DNA of 64,000 nt from assembly GCF_003253735.1 (NCBI RefSeq), contig NZ_QKYW01000012.1:62001-126000 (forward strand), in the 5' to 3' direction. Shown one piece after another: positions 1-9,924 of the stretch. Positions within the stretch are counted from its first letter, which is position 1; every line of letters starts with the position of its first letter. The position numbers and the translations under genes are program-made. The notes beneath the pieces were generated by a model. It had not been told where the DNA came from and searched no databases. It saw nothing but the letters and a program-made list of their open reading frames with translations. This DNA is from Pseudomonas sp. URMO17WK12:I2 (GTDB lineage Bacteria; Pseudomonadota; Gammaproteobacteria; Pseudomonadales; Pseudomonadaceae).

Positions 1-680
1 CCCTTTTCCAGCAGGTGCTGGTCGTTGACGAAGGCATGGATGGGCAGCAACTCGACCGACGAGACGCCAAGCTTGCGGATGTGCTTGATCACGTCGGCGT
101 TCATCAGCCCGGCGAAGGTACCGCGCTTGTCCTCGGCCACCGACGGGTGACGCATGGTCAGGCCGCGCAGGTGGGCTTCGTAGAACACCGTCTTGTCCCA
201 GTCGACACGGTGGCTGCGGTGCTTGCCCCAGGTATACGCCGGGTCGACGACCTTGCACTTGGGGACGAAGGGCGCGCTGTCACGCTCATCGAAACTGAGG
301 TCGCCATCGGGATGGCCGATCTCGTAGCCGAACAACGCTTCGGACCATTTCAGCTCGCCGACCAGTTGCTTGGCATAGGGGTCGATCAGCAGCTTGTTGT
401 GGTTGAAGCGGTGACCGGCTTCCGGCTCGTAAGGGCCGTACACGCGGTAGCCGTAGATCAGCCCCGGGTGTGCATCGGGCAGATAGCCGTGCCAGATCTC
501 GTCGGTGTACTCCGGCAATTCGATGCGCTCGATCTCTTGCAGACCATCGGGATCGAAGATGCACAGTTCGACCTTGGTGGCGTGAGCCGAGAAGAGCGCG
601 AAGTTGACGCCCAAACCATCCCAGGTCGACCCCAACGGAAAGGGTTGACCTTCGGTTATACGCGAGCGTTGTTGACTCAT
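1..680 (-). CDS. glgX: Glycogen debranching enzyme GlgX, N-terminal part (runs off left edge)
   Basis: Reading the minus strand from an ATG at 680 gives an open frame of about 226 residues with no stop before base 1. It starts MSQQRSRITEGQPFPLG and contains GVNFALFSAHATKVELCIFD, the N-terminal carbohydrate-binding (CBM48) part of GlgX-type isoamylases, and VFYEAHLRGLT at the start of the GH13 barrel. GlgX removes alpha-1,6 branches from phosphorylase-limited glycogen. An AGGAG-like ribosome site lies just upstream. It is the last visible gene of the glgA-treZ-malQ-treY-DUF2934-glgX run, an order I recall from P. aeruginosa PA2160-PA2165. Catalytic residues lie outside the window. Confidence 0.9.
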   Translation of the reverse strand, partial: MSQQRSRITEGQPFPLGSTWDGLGVNFALFSAHATKVELCIFDPDGLQEIERIELPEYTDEIWHGYLPDAHPGLIYGYRVYGPYEPEAGHRFNHNKLLIDPYAKQLVGELKWSEALFGYEIGHPDGDLSFDERDSAPFVPKCKVVDPAYTWGKHRSHRVDWDKTVFYEAHLRGLTMRHPSVAEDKRGTFAGLMNADVIKHIRKLGVSSVELLPIHAFVNDQHLLEK

Positions 681-698
681 TCTGGGTGGCTCCTGGTA

Positions 699-1034
699 TC
701 AGGCCTTGGGCTTCTTGGCGGCAGGCTTGGGGGTAGTGCTGGGCTTGGCCTTGGCGGGTGCCTTGGCGGGTTTGAGCAGGGCAGGTTTTTCGGCTTCGGC
801 CTTGGGCGCTGCCTTGCTGGCGCGAGCTTTGATCGGTGCGGCAGGGGCGGCCTCGCCGGCGGCGGGCTTGGCCTTGCTCACGCGCTTGGGCGCGGCTTTG
901 TCCGGGCTCTGCTCGGCTTCGACGAGCTTGGTGGCCATTTCCCAATGGCGCTTGGCCTGGCCATGGGGTTTCCCTTCGGATTCCCAGATCTGGTAGGCGA
1001 ATTCACGGATGCGGTCTTCTTTTTTGGCGCTCAT
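699..1034 (-). CDS. DUF2934 family small protein
   Basis: 111 residues. The N-terminal 40 residues (EDRIREFAYQIWESEGKPHG followed by HWEMA) match the short DUF2934 motif common in proteobacteria. The rest is a low-complexity Lys/Ala/Pro tail (repeated KPA/AAPK blocks), histone-H1-like in composition and probably disordered. Its ATG overlaps the treY stop (ATGA, 1031-1034) and it has an AGGAG site about 8 bases upstream, so it is translated with the trehalose/glycogen operon. The biochemical role is unknown. A basic tail could suit nucleic-acid or polyanion binding, but that is only inference from composition. Confidence 0.8.
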   Translation of the reverse strand: MSAKKEDRIREFAYQIWESEGKPHGQAKRHWEMATKLVEAEQSPDKAAPKRVSKAKPAAGEAAPAAPIKARASKAAPKAEAEKPALLKPAKAPAKAKPSTTPKPAAKKPKA

Positions 1035-3835
1035 GGTTGTGACTCCTGAGATGGGCTATGGGCGATCAGCAAATTGACGGGGGTCTCACGCAGCACATCG
1101 CGCAACGCGAGGTGACCGCTATGGGCGAGCTGGGCAGTGCAATCGAAGGCGCTGTGCAGGGCCTTGTCGGCGAGCACGGCAGGCAGGGCGATACGGGTGT
1201 CGCCCCATTGGTCGGCGGCGATCAATGGCAGCTGGCTGCCGCCCAGTAGTTCGGCGCTCAGGCGCGGTACCACCACGATTGCATGCTGCTCGCCCAGGCT
1301 GCGCATAAAGGCGACGACCCGATCAGCGTGCTCACCCTGAACCTCGAGCGGCTGGTAGTCGCCCTGAGCGAACAGCTGCGCGTGGGTGCTGCGGGTGTTC
1401 AGGGTGGCGGCGATCAGCGCCTGCTTGACCCGGCCGTCATGCCAGTGCTCGAGGGCCTGGGCGACGGATTGAGGGTCTGCCAGTGCCTGACGTCGCGCGG
1501 CGTAATCCACCGGGCGGCGGTTGTCCGGGTCGACCAGCGAGAAGTCCCAGAACTCGCAACCCTGATACAGATCCGGTACTCCTGGCACGCTCATGCGCAG
1601 CAGGCTCTGGGCCAGGCTGTTGAGGGCACCAGCGGGCGCGATCTCGGCGGCGGCATCGCGGATCTGGGTGCGCAATTCGGCGCCCTGATCACTGCCGAGC
1701 AACGCTTGCAGGTAGTTTCTGCATGCCTCTTCGTAGCCCTGGTTGGGGTTGCTCCAGGTACTGCGCAACTTGGCTTCGCGTACGGCCTTTTCCTGCCAGG
1801 CGCTCAGGCGCTCGGTGAGGGTCTGCAGGCCGGCGGCGTCATCGGCTTGCAAATCCAGCGGCCAGCAAGCCAGCAGGATCTGCAGCAGCATCAGCTCGTC
1901 ACCCGGCGAGGGAGCCAGACCGTCGTCGAGTTCTTCGCGCAGTGGCGCCGCCAGTGCGCGCCAATGCCGGCAGCGTTCGGCGAACCATTCGGCGCGCTCG
2001 CTGAGTACCGCCAGGCGGGCGCGGGTGTCTTCACCGCGTTTATGGTCGTGGGTGGCGGTGGTCAGCAGGTTGGCCGGGAAATGCCGGGCGCGTTCCACGC
2101 AACCGTCATGGAAGGCCTCGACCGGCGCACTGAATTGCTGCGGGTCGAAGCCTACATCGTTGCGCGACAGCAGCACGGCACTGCGGTAGCAGGCGGTGTC
2201 TTCCACGGCCTTGGCAGCAGCCGGGGAGGTGAGTTGCTGGAAGCGCTCGATCATCTTCGCCCGACGCTTGCGCTGCGCGCTCGGCGGCAACTCGGACAGC
2301 GCCTGGCCTCCGAGCCAGCTGTCGAGGTGCTCGAGCAGCGGCCAGTCGCCTTCGCCGAGCGTCGTGCGCGCGCCTTCCAGCGCCTGGTCGAACACCGCCT
2401 GGTCGCTGGCGCTGCGCCCGGCAGCCGACACGTAGGTGCGGTACACCGAGAAGTGCACGATCAGTTCCAGCAGCGCGCGGCGAATGGCGCCCAGGGTCAG
2501 GTCGCGGGTGGCGATATCGTCACGGGCGACCAGCAGCAGGCCCTGGGCCAGGGCTTCCAGATCGCCGGCCAGGGAGGTGGTCAGCACCAGCTGGCGCGCC
2601 TCGCGCACTTCGGCCATGAAGTCTGCGCCACGCCCGCTGGTTTCACTCCACAGCTGCGCCAGGATCGGCTCGCCGTCAGGCGCATGCTGCAGCAGCGACA
2701 CCTGGTTCATGAACTCGTAGCCGGTGGTGCCATCCACGCCCCAGTCGCGGGCAAGCTGTTCGCCTTCGCCGAGAATCTTCTCGACGTAAATTGGAAAGCG
2801 GCTGCCCTGCAGCTCGGCGGGGCGCTTGGCCAACAGCCGTTCGACGCGGCGACGCAGCTTACGGCAGTAAGCGCGCGGGTTGGCCAGGCCATCGACATGG
2901 TCAATGCGCAAGCCATCGACCAGGCCATTCTCGATCAGCTCGAAAATCTTGGCGTGGGTCGCTTCGAATACGTCATGGCGCTCGACCTTGAGGCCGCCCA
3001 GTTCGTTGATGTCGAAGAAGCGCCGCCAGTTGATGTCGTCTGCCGCGGTGCGCCAGCTGGCCAGGCGATAATGCTGGCGTTCGAGCAGCTGATGCAGTGC
3101 CTCGAAGTTTTGCCCATCAATCGGGCGCAGGCTGGTCAGTGCACGTTCGATGGCATGCCCGGCCTTGCTGGCCAGGGCCACCAGTTCGCGAAACAGTACG
3201 CCCGCCTGGCGCTGGCCCTCGGCGCTGTCGTCCAGGGCCGCGAAGCGCTGGCCCAGGGCCTGCAACTCGGGGTGGCCGCTGCGCTGCAGGATGTCGCCAT
3301 AGGTAGGCGGGTTGATCGGGAAACGGTGGTCGTAGTGCTTGGCGTAGAACAGGCCGCGCTTGGCATCGAAGTGCAGCTCGATTTCGCCAGCGGCCAGCAC
3401 CTCGCCGTAATCACTGCGCAAGAACGGCACCAGCAGCTGCCCACGCAGCAGCGGGTCATGGGATTGCCAGTGAATGTCGAAGAATTTTGCATGGGCGCTG
3501 CCGGTGCCCCATTCGAGCACGTCCAGCCACCAAGGGTTGGCATCGCCACCGACCGCCATGTGATTGGAGACGATATCCAGAATCAGCCCCATGCCTTTGC
3601 CGCGCAGGGTCTTGACCAGGCGCTCGAGGGCCGCTTCGCCGCCCAGCTCCGGGTTGACGCGGGTCGGGTCGACCACGTCGTAGCCATGCATGGAGCCCGG
3701 TCGCGCGGTGAGCAGCGGCGAGGCGTAGATATGGCTGATGCCCAGGCGCGCGAAATAGTCGACCAGGGGCACGGCGTCGTCGAGGGTGAAACCCTTGTGA
3801 AACTGCAGGCGAACGCTGGCGCGCAACTCACTCAT
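1031..3835 (-). CDS. treY: Malto-oligosyltrehalose synthase (GH13)
   Basis: About 934 residues from ATG 3835 (MSELRASVRLQFHKGF). TreY converts the reducing end of malto-oligosaccharides to a trehalosyl unit. GH13 landmarks are visible: YASPLLTARPGSMHGYDVVD near residue 40, DIVSNHMAVGGD, GLRIDHVDGLANP with the nucleophile Asp, and YVEKILGEGE with the acid Glu. The open frame extends upstream to 4411, but that part lies inside malQ in another frame. I chose the internal ATG because it overlaps the malQ stop by 8 bases, the usual coupling in this operon, and matches the family N-terminus. It works with TreZ to make trehalose from glycogen-derived glucans. Confidence 0.93.
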   Translation of the reverse strand: MSELRASVRLQFHKGFTLDDAVPLVDYFARLGISHIYASPLLTARPGSMHGYDVVDPTRVNPELGGEAALERLVKTLRGKGMGLILDIVSNHMAVGGDANPWWLDVLEWGTGSAHAKFFDIHWQSHDPLLRGQLLVPFLRSDYGEVLAAGEIELHFDAKRGLFYAKHYDHRFPINPPTYGDILQRSGHPELQALGQRFAALDDSAEGQRQAGVLFRELVALASKAGHAIERALTSLRPIDGQNFEALHQLLERQHYRLASWRTAADDINWRRFFDINELGGLKVERHDVFEATHAKIFELIENGLVDGLRIDHVDGLANPRAYCRKLRRRVERLLAKRPAELQGSRFPIYVEKILGEGEQLARDWGVDGTTGYEFMNQVSLLQHAPDGEPILAQLWSETSGRGADFMAEVREARQLVLTTSLAGDLEALAQGLLLVARDDIATRDLTLGAIRRALLELIVHFSVYRTYVSAAGRSASDQAVFDQALEGARTTLGEGDWPLLEHLDSWLGGQALSELPPSAQRKRRAKMIERFQQLTSPAAAKAVEDTACYRSAVLLSRNDVGFDPQQFSAPVEAFHDGCVERARHFPANLLTTATHDHKRGEDTRARLAVLSERAEWFAERCRHWRALAAPLREELDDGLAPSPGDELMLLQILLACWPLDLQADDAAGLQTLTERLSAWQEKAVREAKLRSTWSNPNQGYEEACRNYLQALLGSDQGAELRTQIRDAAAEIAPAGALNSLAQSLLRMSVPGVPDLYQGCEFWDFSLVDPDNRRPVDYAARRQALADPQSVAQALEHWHDGRVKQALIAATLNTRSTHAQLFAQGDYQPLEVQGEHADRVVAFMRSLGEQHAIVVVPRLSAELLGGSQLPLIAADQWGDTRIALPAVLADKALHSAFDCTAQLAHSGHLALRDVLRETPVNLLIAHSPSQESQP

Positions 3836-5906
3836 GGCCAAGGCCCTCGACCAGGTTACGCGCCCACTGCAGGCGCTGCAGACGGTGCGCGACGGCGGGG
3901 GCGTCGAGCATGCCGTCGGCATTCTCGGCCCAGCGGCGGCGCCAGTTCGGGTGTTCGTCGCCGGGGCCCGGCAGGTTGGGCTGCTCGGTGGCGGCCATGG
4001 CGTCTTCCAACGGCAGCAGTACCAGCGGAGCCGGTGTGCTGCCGATAAAGGCGATGCTGGCGTCCAGCTGCTGGTCGTCATCCATCTGTTCGGCGGTCGC
4101 GTGGCCATGCTCATGCAGGGCTTGGTGCAGTGCTCGGGTTTCCTGGGCGCGCAATTGATGATCCTGATGGGTGTAGTCGTCGCTGCGGTGGCCCGCAGCC
4201 TGGCGCCAATAGATGTCGCGGGAGGCGAGCCAGCCGCGAATGCTCGGCAAATCATGGGTAGTGGTGGTGGCCAGGGCGTCGCGCGGCCAGTGAGCCGGGG
4301 CGTGGAAGTGGCCGTTGCTTTGCTCGAACAGCAGCACACGCATGCCGAGAATGTTGCGTGCGGCCAGCTCTTCGCGCAGGCCATCGGGCACCGTGCCCAG
4401 GTCTTCGCCAATGATCAACGCTCGGTGGCGCTCGGCCTCCAGGCACAGGAGGCGCAGCAGGTCTTGCGACGGGTAGTTGAGGTAGGCGCCGGCCGAGGAA
4501 TCCTCACCCTCCGGGATCACCCAGAGACGGCGCATGGTCATCACGTGGTCGATGCGCATGCCGCCGGCGTGGGCCAGGTTGGCGCGCAGCATTTCGATAT
4601 AGGCACGGAAGCCATTCTGCTGCAGGCCCTGAGGTGAGAATGCCGACACGCCCCAGTTCTGCCCGGAGCGATTGAGGATGTCCGGCGGCGCGCCTACGCT
4701 GACCGACTGCAGCAGTTCCGCCTGCCGGCCCCAGGCCTGGCTGCCGGAGGCATCGGCGCCCACTGCCAGGTCGGCGATCAGCCCCACCTGCATGCCGGCT
4801 TCACGGGCGGTGCTCTGGGCACCGTGCAGGCAGCGGGCGATCAGCCACTGGGCGAAGGCGTGGAATTCGATCTCGTGCCCGTGACCTTCGCAGAATTGCT
4901 CGACGGCCTCGCTGGCCGGGTCGCGGTACTGCTCGGGCCAGGCGCGCCAATCCACCGGCAAGCCATTGAGGTCCATGAAGCCGCGCAACGCCTCGAAGCG
5001 GCAATGTTGGCGCAGGGCATCGCCGCCTGCCTGGCGGAAGGCCTCGAAATCGGCCTGCAACGGGTGAAGGCTGGCGGCGAAGTCGGCATGCAGCTGGCGC
5101 AGGATCTGCATCCGAGCGCTGGCAACACCCGGCCAGTCGATCAGCTCCAGGCTTTCCAGGCGCGCCAGTTCCTCGCCCAGCCCGCAGGTACGGATCGCCT
5201 GCTGCACGGCCGCTTCACCGAGCACGCTGGCCGGTGCGGCATGCAGCACGTTGAAGAACAGCCGGCTGGAGGGCGAGTAGGGGCTGTAGGTGTGCAGGTT
5301 GGCGCTGAACATGGCGTGCATCGGGCTGATCGCCAGGGCATCGGCGCCCCGTGCAGCGGCGCTGCGCAGCAGCGCTTCCAGCGCCTGGGTATCGCCCAGG
5401 CCACCATCACCGGGGCGGCGCAGCGAGTACAGCTGGGCGCTCAGGCCCCAGATCTTGGCATCGGCACGGCCAGCCAGTTGCGCCACGCTCGGGCATGCGG
5501 ACGGCGCCACGGCAAGGGTCACTTCGCCTCCGGCGATGCGCAACTGATGGTAGCCGGTGGTGCCGATCACCGGCAGCCGGCCACTGTCATCCAGGCGGCC
5601 TTCCAGGCGTTCCCCCTGTTCCAGCTGGATCTCGAAGGGGGTGCCCGGCGGAAAGTAGCGGGTCAGGTCCAGGGCTTGCTGCTGGTCCAGAGTGACCAGC
5701 GGGCCAAGGGCCAGGGTGTCGTGGCGATGTTGCACCTGGGCGAGGCTGGCTTCGATCTGCTCGTCGTCCGCGGCCGGGTAGCCAAGGGCCTCGAGCAGGC
5801 GGCGCTGGTGTTCGGGTTTGACCGATTGCGCGGTGCCGTCGGCGTCGATCCAGTCGACGCTCAGGCCGGCGGCTTTGCTCAGTTCGGCAAGGCGTGCGTC
5901 ACTCAT
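3828..5906 (-). CDS. malQ: 4-alpha-glucanotransferase (amylomaltase, GH77)
   Basis: 692 residues, the usual length of proteobacterial MalQ with its N-terminal extension. It disproportionates maltodextrins by transferring glucan segments. GH77 motifs are present: MRIDHVMTMRRLWVIPEG (nucleophile Asp), IIGEDLGTVPDGLREELA (acid/base Glu), and a TTTHDLPSIRGW block carrying the third carboxylate. It lies between treZ and treY with short overlaps at both ends (3903-type coupling at 5903-5906 and 3828-3835), so the three are probably translated together. In this setting it would reshape linear glucans to feed TreY/TreZ or GlgX products back to glycogen. Confidence 0.95.
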   Translation of the reverse strand: MSDARLAELSKAAGLSVDWIDADGTAQSVKPEHQRRLLEALGYPAADDEQIEASLAQVQHRHDTLALGPLVTLDQQQALDLTRYFPPGTPFEIQLEQGERLEGRLDDSGRLPVIGTTGYHQLRIAGGEVTLAVAPSACPSVAQLAGRADAKIWGLSAQLYSLRRPGDGGLGDTQALEALLRSAAARGADALAISPMHAMFSANLHTYSPYSPSSRLFFNVLHAAPASVLGEAAVQQAIRTCGLGEELARLESLELIDWPGVASARMQILRQLHADFAASLHPLQADFEAFRQAGGDALRQHCRFEALRGFMDLNGLPVDWRAWPEQYRDPASEAVEQFCEGHGHEIEFHAFAQWLIARCLHGAQSTAREAGMQVGLIADLAVGADASGSQAWGRQAELLQSVSVGAPPDILNRSGQNWGVSAFSPQGLQQNGFRAYIEMLRANLAHAGGMRIDHVMTMRRLWVIPEGEDSSAGAYLNYPSQDLLRLLCLEAERHRALIIGEDLGTVPDGLREELAARNILGMRVLLFEQSNGHFHAPAHWPRDALATTTTHDLPSIRGWLASRDIYWRQAAGHRSDDYTHQDHQLRAQETRALHQALHEHGHATAEQMDDDQQLDASIAFIGSTPAPLVLLPLEDAMAATEQPNLPGPGDEHPNWRRRWAENADGMLDAPAVAHRLQRLQWARNLVEGLGHE

Positions 5907-7639
5907 GCTGCGCCCTCCAGCAGAACTCGAATGCTGCGTGCTGGCAGCTGATCGCCGGCGGCGCGATAGCTGAACAGCGGCTCGGCGCGCGCTGGCGTCG
6001 CGGCGCTGAGCTGGTCGCTGCCCAGGTTGAGGGCGATATGCAGCCTTTTCCCATCACCCAGTTGCCAGCTCGCAGCCACGGCCGCCTCGCCCAACACCTC
6101 GCTATGCAACGCTTTGCTGCCCTGCAGGTGCGGCACGATGTGCTGGTGGCGCAGGCTCAACAGCTCGCGATAGAACGCCAGCCAGGCGCTGCCATCGGCC
6201 GTGTCGCGGTTGTGGTAATCGGGCATCGAGGTCTCGAAGGTGCTGACATCATTCGGCGCAGGAATCGCCTGGCCGGAGAACTTGGAGAAATCCTTGAATT
6301 CGTTCTGGCGGCCCTTGCGTACCGCTTCACCGAGTTCGTCGTTGTGCGAGGTGAAGAACTGGAAGGGCTGCTCGCTGCCCCATTCCTCGCCCATGAACAG
6401 CAGCGGGATCATCGGGCTGAGCAGCAGCAGGGCGGTGGCGCTTTTCAGCGCGTGGTCATCGGCCAGGCTGCGCAGGCGCTCACCGACTGCACGGTTACCA
6501 ACCTGGTCGTGGTTCTGCAGGAACAGCACGAAGGCGCTCGGCGACAGGTGGCCGCTGCTGCTGCCGCGGGCGGTACCATGGCGGGTGGTTTCACCCTGAT
6601 AGATGAAGCCTTCACGCAGGCAGCGGGCGAGCTTGCCAGTGGCATCCGTGGCGAAGTCGGCGTAGTAGCCCTCGTGCTCGCCGGTGAGCAGGTGATGCAG
6701 CACGTTGTGGCCGTCGTCGTTCCACTGGGCGACGAAGCCCTGTTGCAGCAATTCGGCATCGTTGTGCTCGTTCTCCAGCACCAGATGCAGATGGCGCGAG
6801 GCCGGGATCGAGGTGTGCAGGCGCTCGGCCATTTCGATGAGGAAATCGCGCTCGCCGATGGCGTGCACGGCATCGAAACGTAGGCCGTCGATGCGATAGT
6901 CCTGCACCCACATCAAGGCATTGTCGATAAAATAGTCACGCACTTCGCGGCGGCGAAAATCAATGGCCGGGCCCCAGGGGGTGTGGACGTCTTCGCGGAA
7001 GAAGTCGCTGGCGTACTGGCCCAGGTAGTTGCCATCGGGGCCGAAGTGGTTGTACACCACGTCGACGAACACCATCAGGCCCAGCTCGTGGGCGCGGTCG
7101 ATCAGGCTACGCAGCTCGTCCGGCGTGCCGTAGGAGGAGTCGGGTGCGTAGGGCAGCACACCGTCGTAGCCCCAGTTGCGACCGCCGGGAAACTCGCCCA
7201 GCGGCATCAGTTCGATGGCGGTGATACCCAGCTCGGCCAGCGCCGGCAGCTTCTGCGCGGCTGCCGCGTAGCCGCCCAGCGTGCCGACATGCACCTCGTA
7301 GAGCACCGTTTCCTGCCAGGGACGGCCTTGCCACTGATTGCTGCGCCAGTGGTAGGTCTGTGGGTCGATGACGCGGCTGGGGCCGTGCACATCGTTGGCC
7401 TGCCAGCGTGAAGCGGGGTCTGGCACCAGCAGGTGCCCGTCGATCAGGTAGTGGTAGTCGGTGCCGGCGGGCGCCGGCAGGGTGGTGGTGAACCAGCCAT
7501 TTTCGCTGGCTGTCATCTCATGTCGAACCTGGTCTTGCATCTGTACGGCAACGCTTTTGGCGTCCGGCGCCCACAGAGAAAAGCAGGTGTGGCCATTGTC
7601 GTCGGGCCAGGCGCCGTGTCGTCGTTTTGCTTCTTGCAT
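5903..7639 (-). CDS. treZ: Malto-oligosyltrehalose trehalohydrolase (GH13)
   Basis: About 578 residues starting at ATG 7639 (MQEAKRRHGAWPDD). It releases trehalose from the malto-oligosyltrehalose made by TreY. Visible elements are an N-terminal E-set/CBM48-like domain (CFSLWAPDAKSVAVQM), then ETVLYEVHVGTLG, DVVYNHFGPDGNYL, GLRFDAVHAI (nucleophile Asp) and a VLENEHND block with the acid Glu. The longer frame to 7720 is less likely: this ATG shares one base with the glgA stop (TGATG) and fits the family N-terminus. The stop overlaps malQ by 4 bases. Confidence 0.94.
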   Translation of the reverse strand: MQEAKRRHGAWPDDNGHTCFSLWAPDAKSVAVQMQDQVRHEMTASENGWFTTTLPAPAGTDYHYLIDGHLLVPDPASRWQANDVHGPSRVIDPQTYHWRSNQWQGRPWQETVLYEVHVGTLGGYAAAAQKLPALAELGITAIELMPLGEFPGGRNWGYDGVLPYAPDSSYGTPDELRSLIDRAHELGLMVFVDVVYNHFGPDGNYLGQYASDFFREDVHTPWGPAIDFRRREVRDYFIDNALMWVQDYRIDGLRFDAVHAIGERDFLIEMAERLHTSIPASRHLHLVLENEHNDAELLQQGFVAQWNDDGHNVLHHLLTGEHEGYYADFATDATGKLARCLREGFIYQGETTRHGTARGSSSGHLSPSAFVLFLQNHDQVGNRAVGERLRSLADDHALKSATALLLLSPMIPLLFMGEEWGSEQPFQFFTSHNDELGEAVRKGRQNEFKDFSKFSGQAIPAPNDVSTFETSMPDYHNRDTADGSAWLAFYRELLSLRHQHIVPHLQGSKALHSEVLGEAAVAASWQLGDGKRLHIALNLGSDQLSAATPARAEPLFSYRAAGDQLPARSIRVLLEGAA

Positions 7640-9177
7640 CACACCAGTTTCCCACCCGATTTCTGCGCAGCCAGCAACTTGCGATAGAGCGCCGCATAGG
7701 GCTCCACCGACTGCTTCCAATACAGCGGCGATGCCATGGCGTGAGCACGCATGGCGTTGAGCAGTTCCCGATTGCGGAACACCGCCATGGCACGGCGTAC
7801 CGCGGCCAGATAGCTTTCGCTGCTCGGCTCTTGGAACAGGAAACCGCTGACGCCGTCTTCGATGGTGTCAGCCAGGCCACCAGTGGCACGGGCGATGGGC
7901 AGCGAACCGAAGCGCTGGGCGTACATCTGGCTGAGGCCGCAAGGCTCGAACCGCGAGGGCATCAGCAGGAAGTCGCTGCCGGCGAACATGCAGCGTGCGT
8001 CCGCCTCGTTGAAGCCGACGTTGGCGCCGACCTTGCCAGGGTGACGACGGGCCAGCTCGCGCACCGCTTCCTCTAGGTGCTCTTCGCCGCGGCCGATGAT
8101 CGCGATGCGACCGCCCTCGGCCACGATGGCGTCGGCGATCTCCAGGGTCATGTCGATGCCTTTCTGCTGCACCAGGCGCGAGACCACGGCAAACAGCGGG
8201 CCGTCGCTCTGCTCCAGGCCGAACATCTGCTCGACATGACGGGTATTGGCGCGCTTGCCTTCCCAGTCGTGAGCATCGAAACCCTGCACCAGATGCGGGT
8301 CGTTGAGCGAATCCCAGCTGTCATCGATGCCATTGGGAATGCCGCTGAGCTGGTTGAGCCGCACCTTGAACTGCAGCATGCCCTCCAGGCCGCAGCCGAA
8401 TTCCTGGGTGGTGATTTCGCGAGCGTAGTTCTCGCTCACGGTGGTCACGTGGTCTGAGTACACCAGGCCGGCCTTGAGGAACGACAGGCGACCGTAGAAC
8501 TCCATGCCCTGATGGCCGCAGGCCGAGGACGGCAGGCCCAGTTCCGGGCTGCATTCCAGGCTGCACAGGCCCTGGTAGGCGAGGTTGTGGATGGTGAACA
8601 CGGTCGGCGTCTGCAGGCCGCGCCAGCTCATGTAGGCGGGGGCCAGGGCAGCCGGCCAGTCATTGGCGTGAACCACTTCCGGGCACCAGCTCAGGCAGGC
8701 GGTGCCGGCGGCGATTTCGGCAGCGGCCAGGCCCAGGCTGGCGAAACGGATATGGTTGTCCTGCCAGTCGCGGCCATGGGCATCGGCGTAGGGCGTGCCG
8801 TCACGGTCGTACAGCTCGGGGCAGATCAGCACGTAGACGATCAGGCCATCGGGCAGGGTCATGCAGCCGATGCGCGCCGGTGGCAGGGCCGCATGGCCCG
8901 GCACGCTGCCAACGTCACGGATCGCGTGACCGCTCTGCAGCACCTGGCGATAGCCTGGGATCAGCACCCGTACATCGTGGTCCGCGTTCATCGCCCGTGG
9001 CAACGACGCAGAAACGTCGCCCAGACCGCCCACCTTGATGAGGTCGGCCAGCTCCGGGCTGACGAAGAGAATCTTCTTCTTGGCCGCGTGCAGATTGGTA
9101 ATTGTATTGTTTGACTTGAGGGGTGTTTCTACCGATACCGATTGGTCAAACCGTGTTGCCACAACAGCGTTTCCCAT
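7639..9177 (-). CDS. glgA: Glycogen synthase (ADP-glucose type, GT5)
   Basis: About 512 residues from ATG 9177 (MGNAVVATRF). It extends alpha-1,4-glucan from ADP-glucose. Typical GT5 features are KKKILFVSPELADLIKVGGLGDV (here the ADP-Glc-binding KVGGLGD), VHANDWPAAL, TIHNLAYQG, and the C-terminal GT-B motif PSRFEPCGLSQMYAQRFGS. The frame stays open to 9603, but the upstream part has no family similarity. The ATG at 9177 has GGAGG five bases upstream and gives the normal length. It heads the glycogen/trehalose operon, which in pseudomonads is tied to osmotic and desiccation stress. Confidence 0.93.
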   Translation of the reverse strand: MGNAVVATRFDQSVSVETPLKSNNTITNLHAAKKKILFVSPELADLIKVGGLGDVSASLPRAMNADHDVRVLIPGYRQVLQSGHAIRDVGSVPGHAALPPARIGCMTLPDGLIVYVLICPELYDRDGTPYADAHGRDWQDNHIRFASLGLAAAEIAAGTACLSWCPEVVHANDWPAALAPAYMSWRGLQTPTVFTIHNLAYQGLCSLECSPELGLPSSACGHQGMEFYGRLSFLKAGLVYSDHVTTVSENYAREITTQEFGCGLEGMLQFKVRLNQLSGIPNGIDDSWDSLNDPHLVQGFDAHDWEGKRANTRHVEQMFGLEQSDGPLFAVVSRLVQQKGIDMTLEIADAIVAEGGRIAIIGRGEEHLEEAVRELARRHPGKVGANVGFNEADARCMFAGSDFLLMPSRFEPCGLSQMYAQRFGSLPIARATGGLADTIEDGVSGFLFQEPSSESYLAAVRRAMAVFRNRELLNAMRAHAMASPLYWKQSVEPYAALYRKLLAAQKSGGKLV

Positions 9178-9924
9178 ACCATCCTCCGCTCGTTTCAATC
9201 CTTGACCCGTAATGTTCATTAGCTTGCTCGCCGACGGGAATATGCCGCCCTGTCTTTCCAGTTGTTTGCCGTGTCGGGGCAGGAGGAAAAGCTGCTTGCT
9301 GGTGATTAATTCCCACGTAGTTGATGACCCAGCCCGCGAATAAGAAGTTTCGACTATTTTCGGTGCCACCACTGGCCAGTACGGAACTAATGCAAGGCAG
9401 CAGGTTTTCGCTGCAATTGCCAGGAGGTTGCGGAGTTTCAACTGCTTTAGGCGGGTAGCTCTGGAGCTTTTGGCTGCCTTGAGGGGAGGCTGCGAAGGAG
9501 ATTTCTGCTTTTCCATCGAAACGGGGCGACAGGCGGTCATGGTCTGGCGAGCTGGTCGCCTTGTACAAAAGCTGGACAGTTCTTGGACAACTAATTGCTG
9601 CAACTTAGCAAAGGAAAAGTTGCAGTTATCTTGAACGTTCGAACAATTATCTAAATGGGTTATTTGCCTGTAACAGGTGCCGTTCGATATTTCATGCCGA
9701 AAACAAAAGTGCCACTACGGATCAGGTAGTTGCACCATTACCGCGCACCATGGCGCCGACCTTTCAAATGCTGGTTTCCTGGGCCTTCGATAGTTGCAGT
9801 GAGCAGCACCACGGTCCACCAATGAGCGTGAAACGTGTTGCAGATCGCGAACGCTCTCTGGCGGGGCCGCGTGCCTGGTTGGCTTCTGATACTGTTGCCA
9901 GGCCTCCACCTGTGCGTTCCGGCC
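9178..9924. other. Intergenic region between glgA and pcaQ
   Basis: About 750 bases between divergent genes. It must hold the glgA operon promoter (minus strand) and the pcaQ promoter. The stretch 9600-9720 is distinctly AT-richer than its surroundings. Open frames here show no family similarity and look like chance. I see no convincing operator, hairpin or small RNA. Confidence 0.5.

Noticed and set aside
1283..4048. 921-residue plus-strand open frame opposite treY
   Set aside because: Shadow frame of a high-GC gene; the minus strand carries clear GH13 motifs and operon overlaps, while this translation has no family features.
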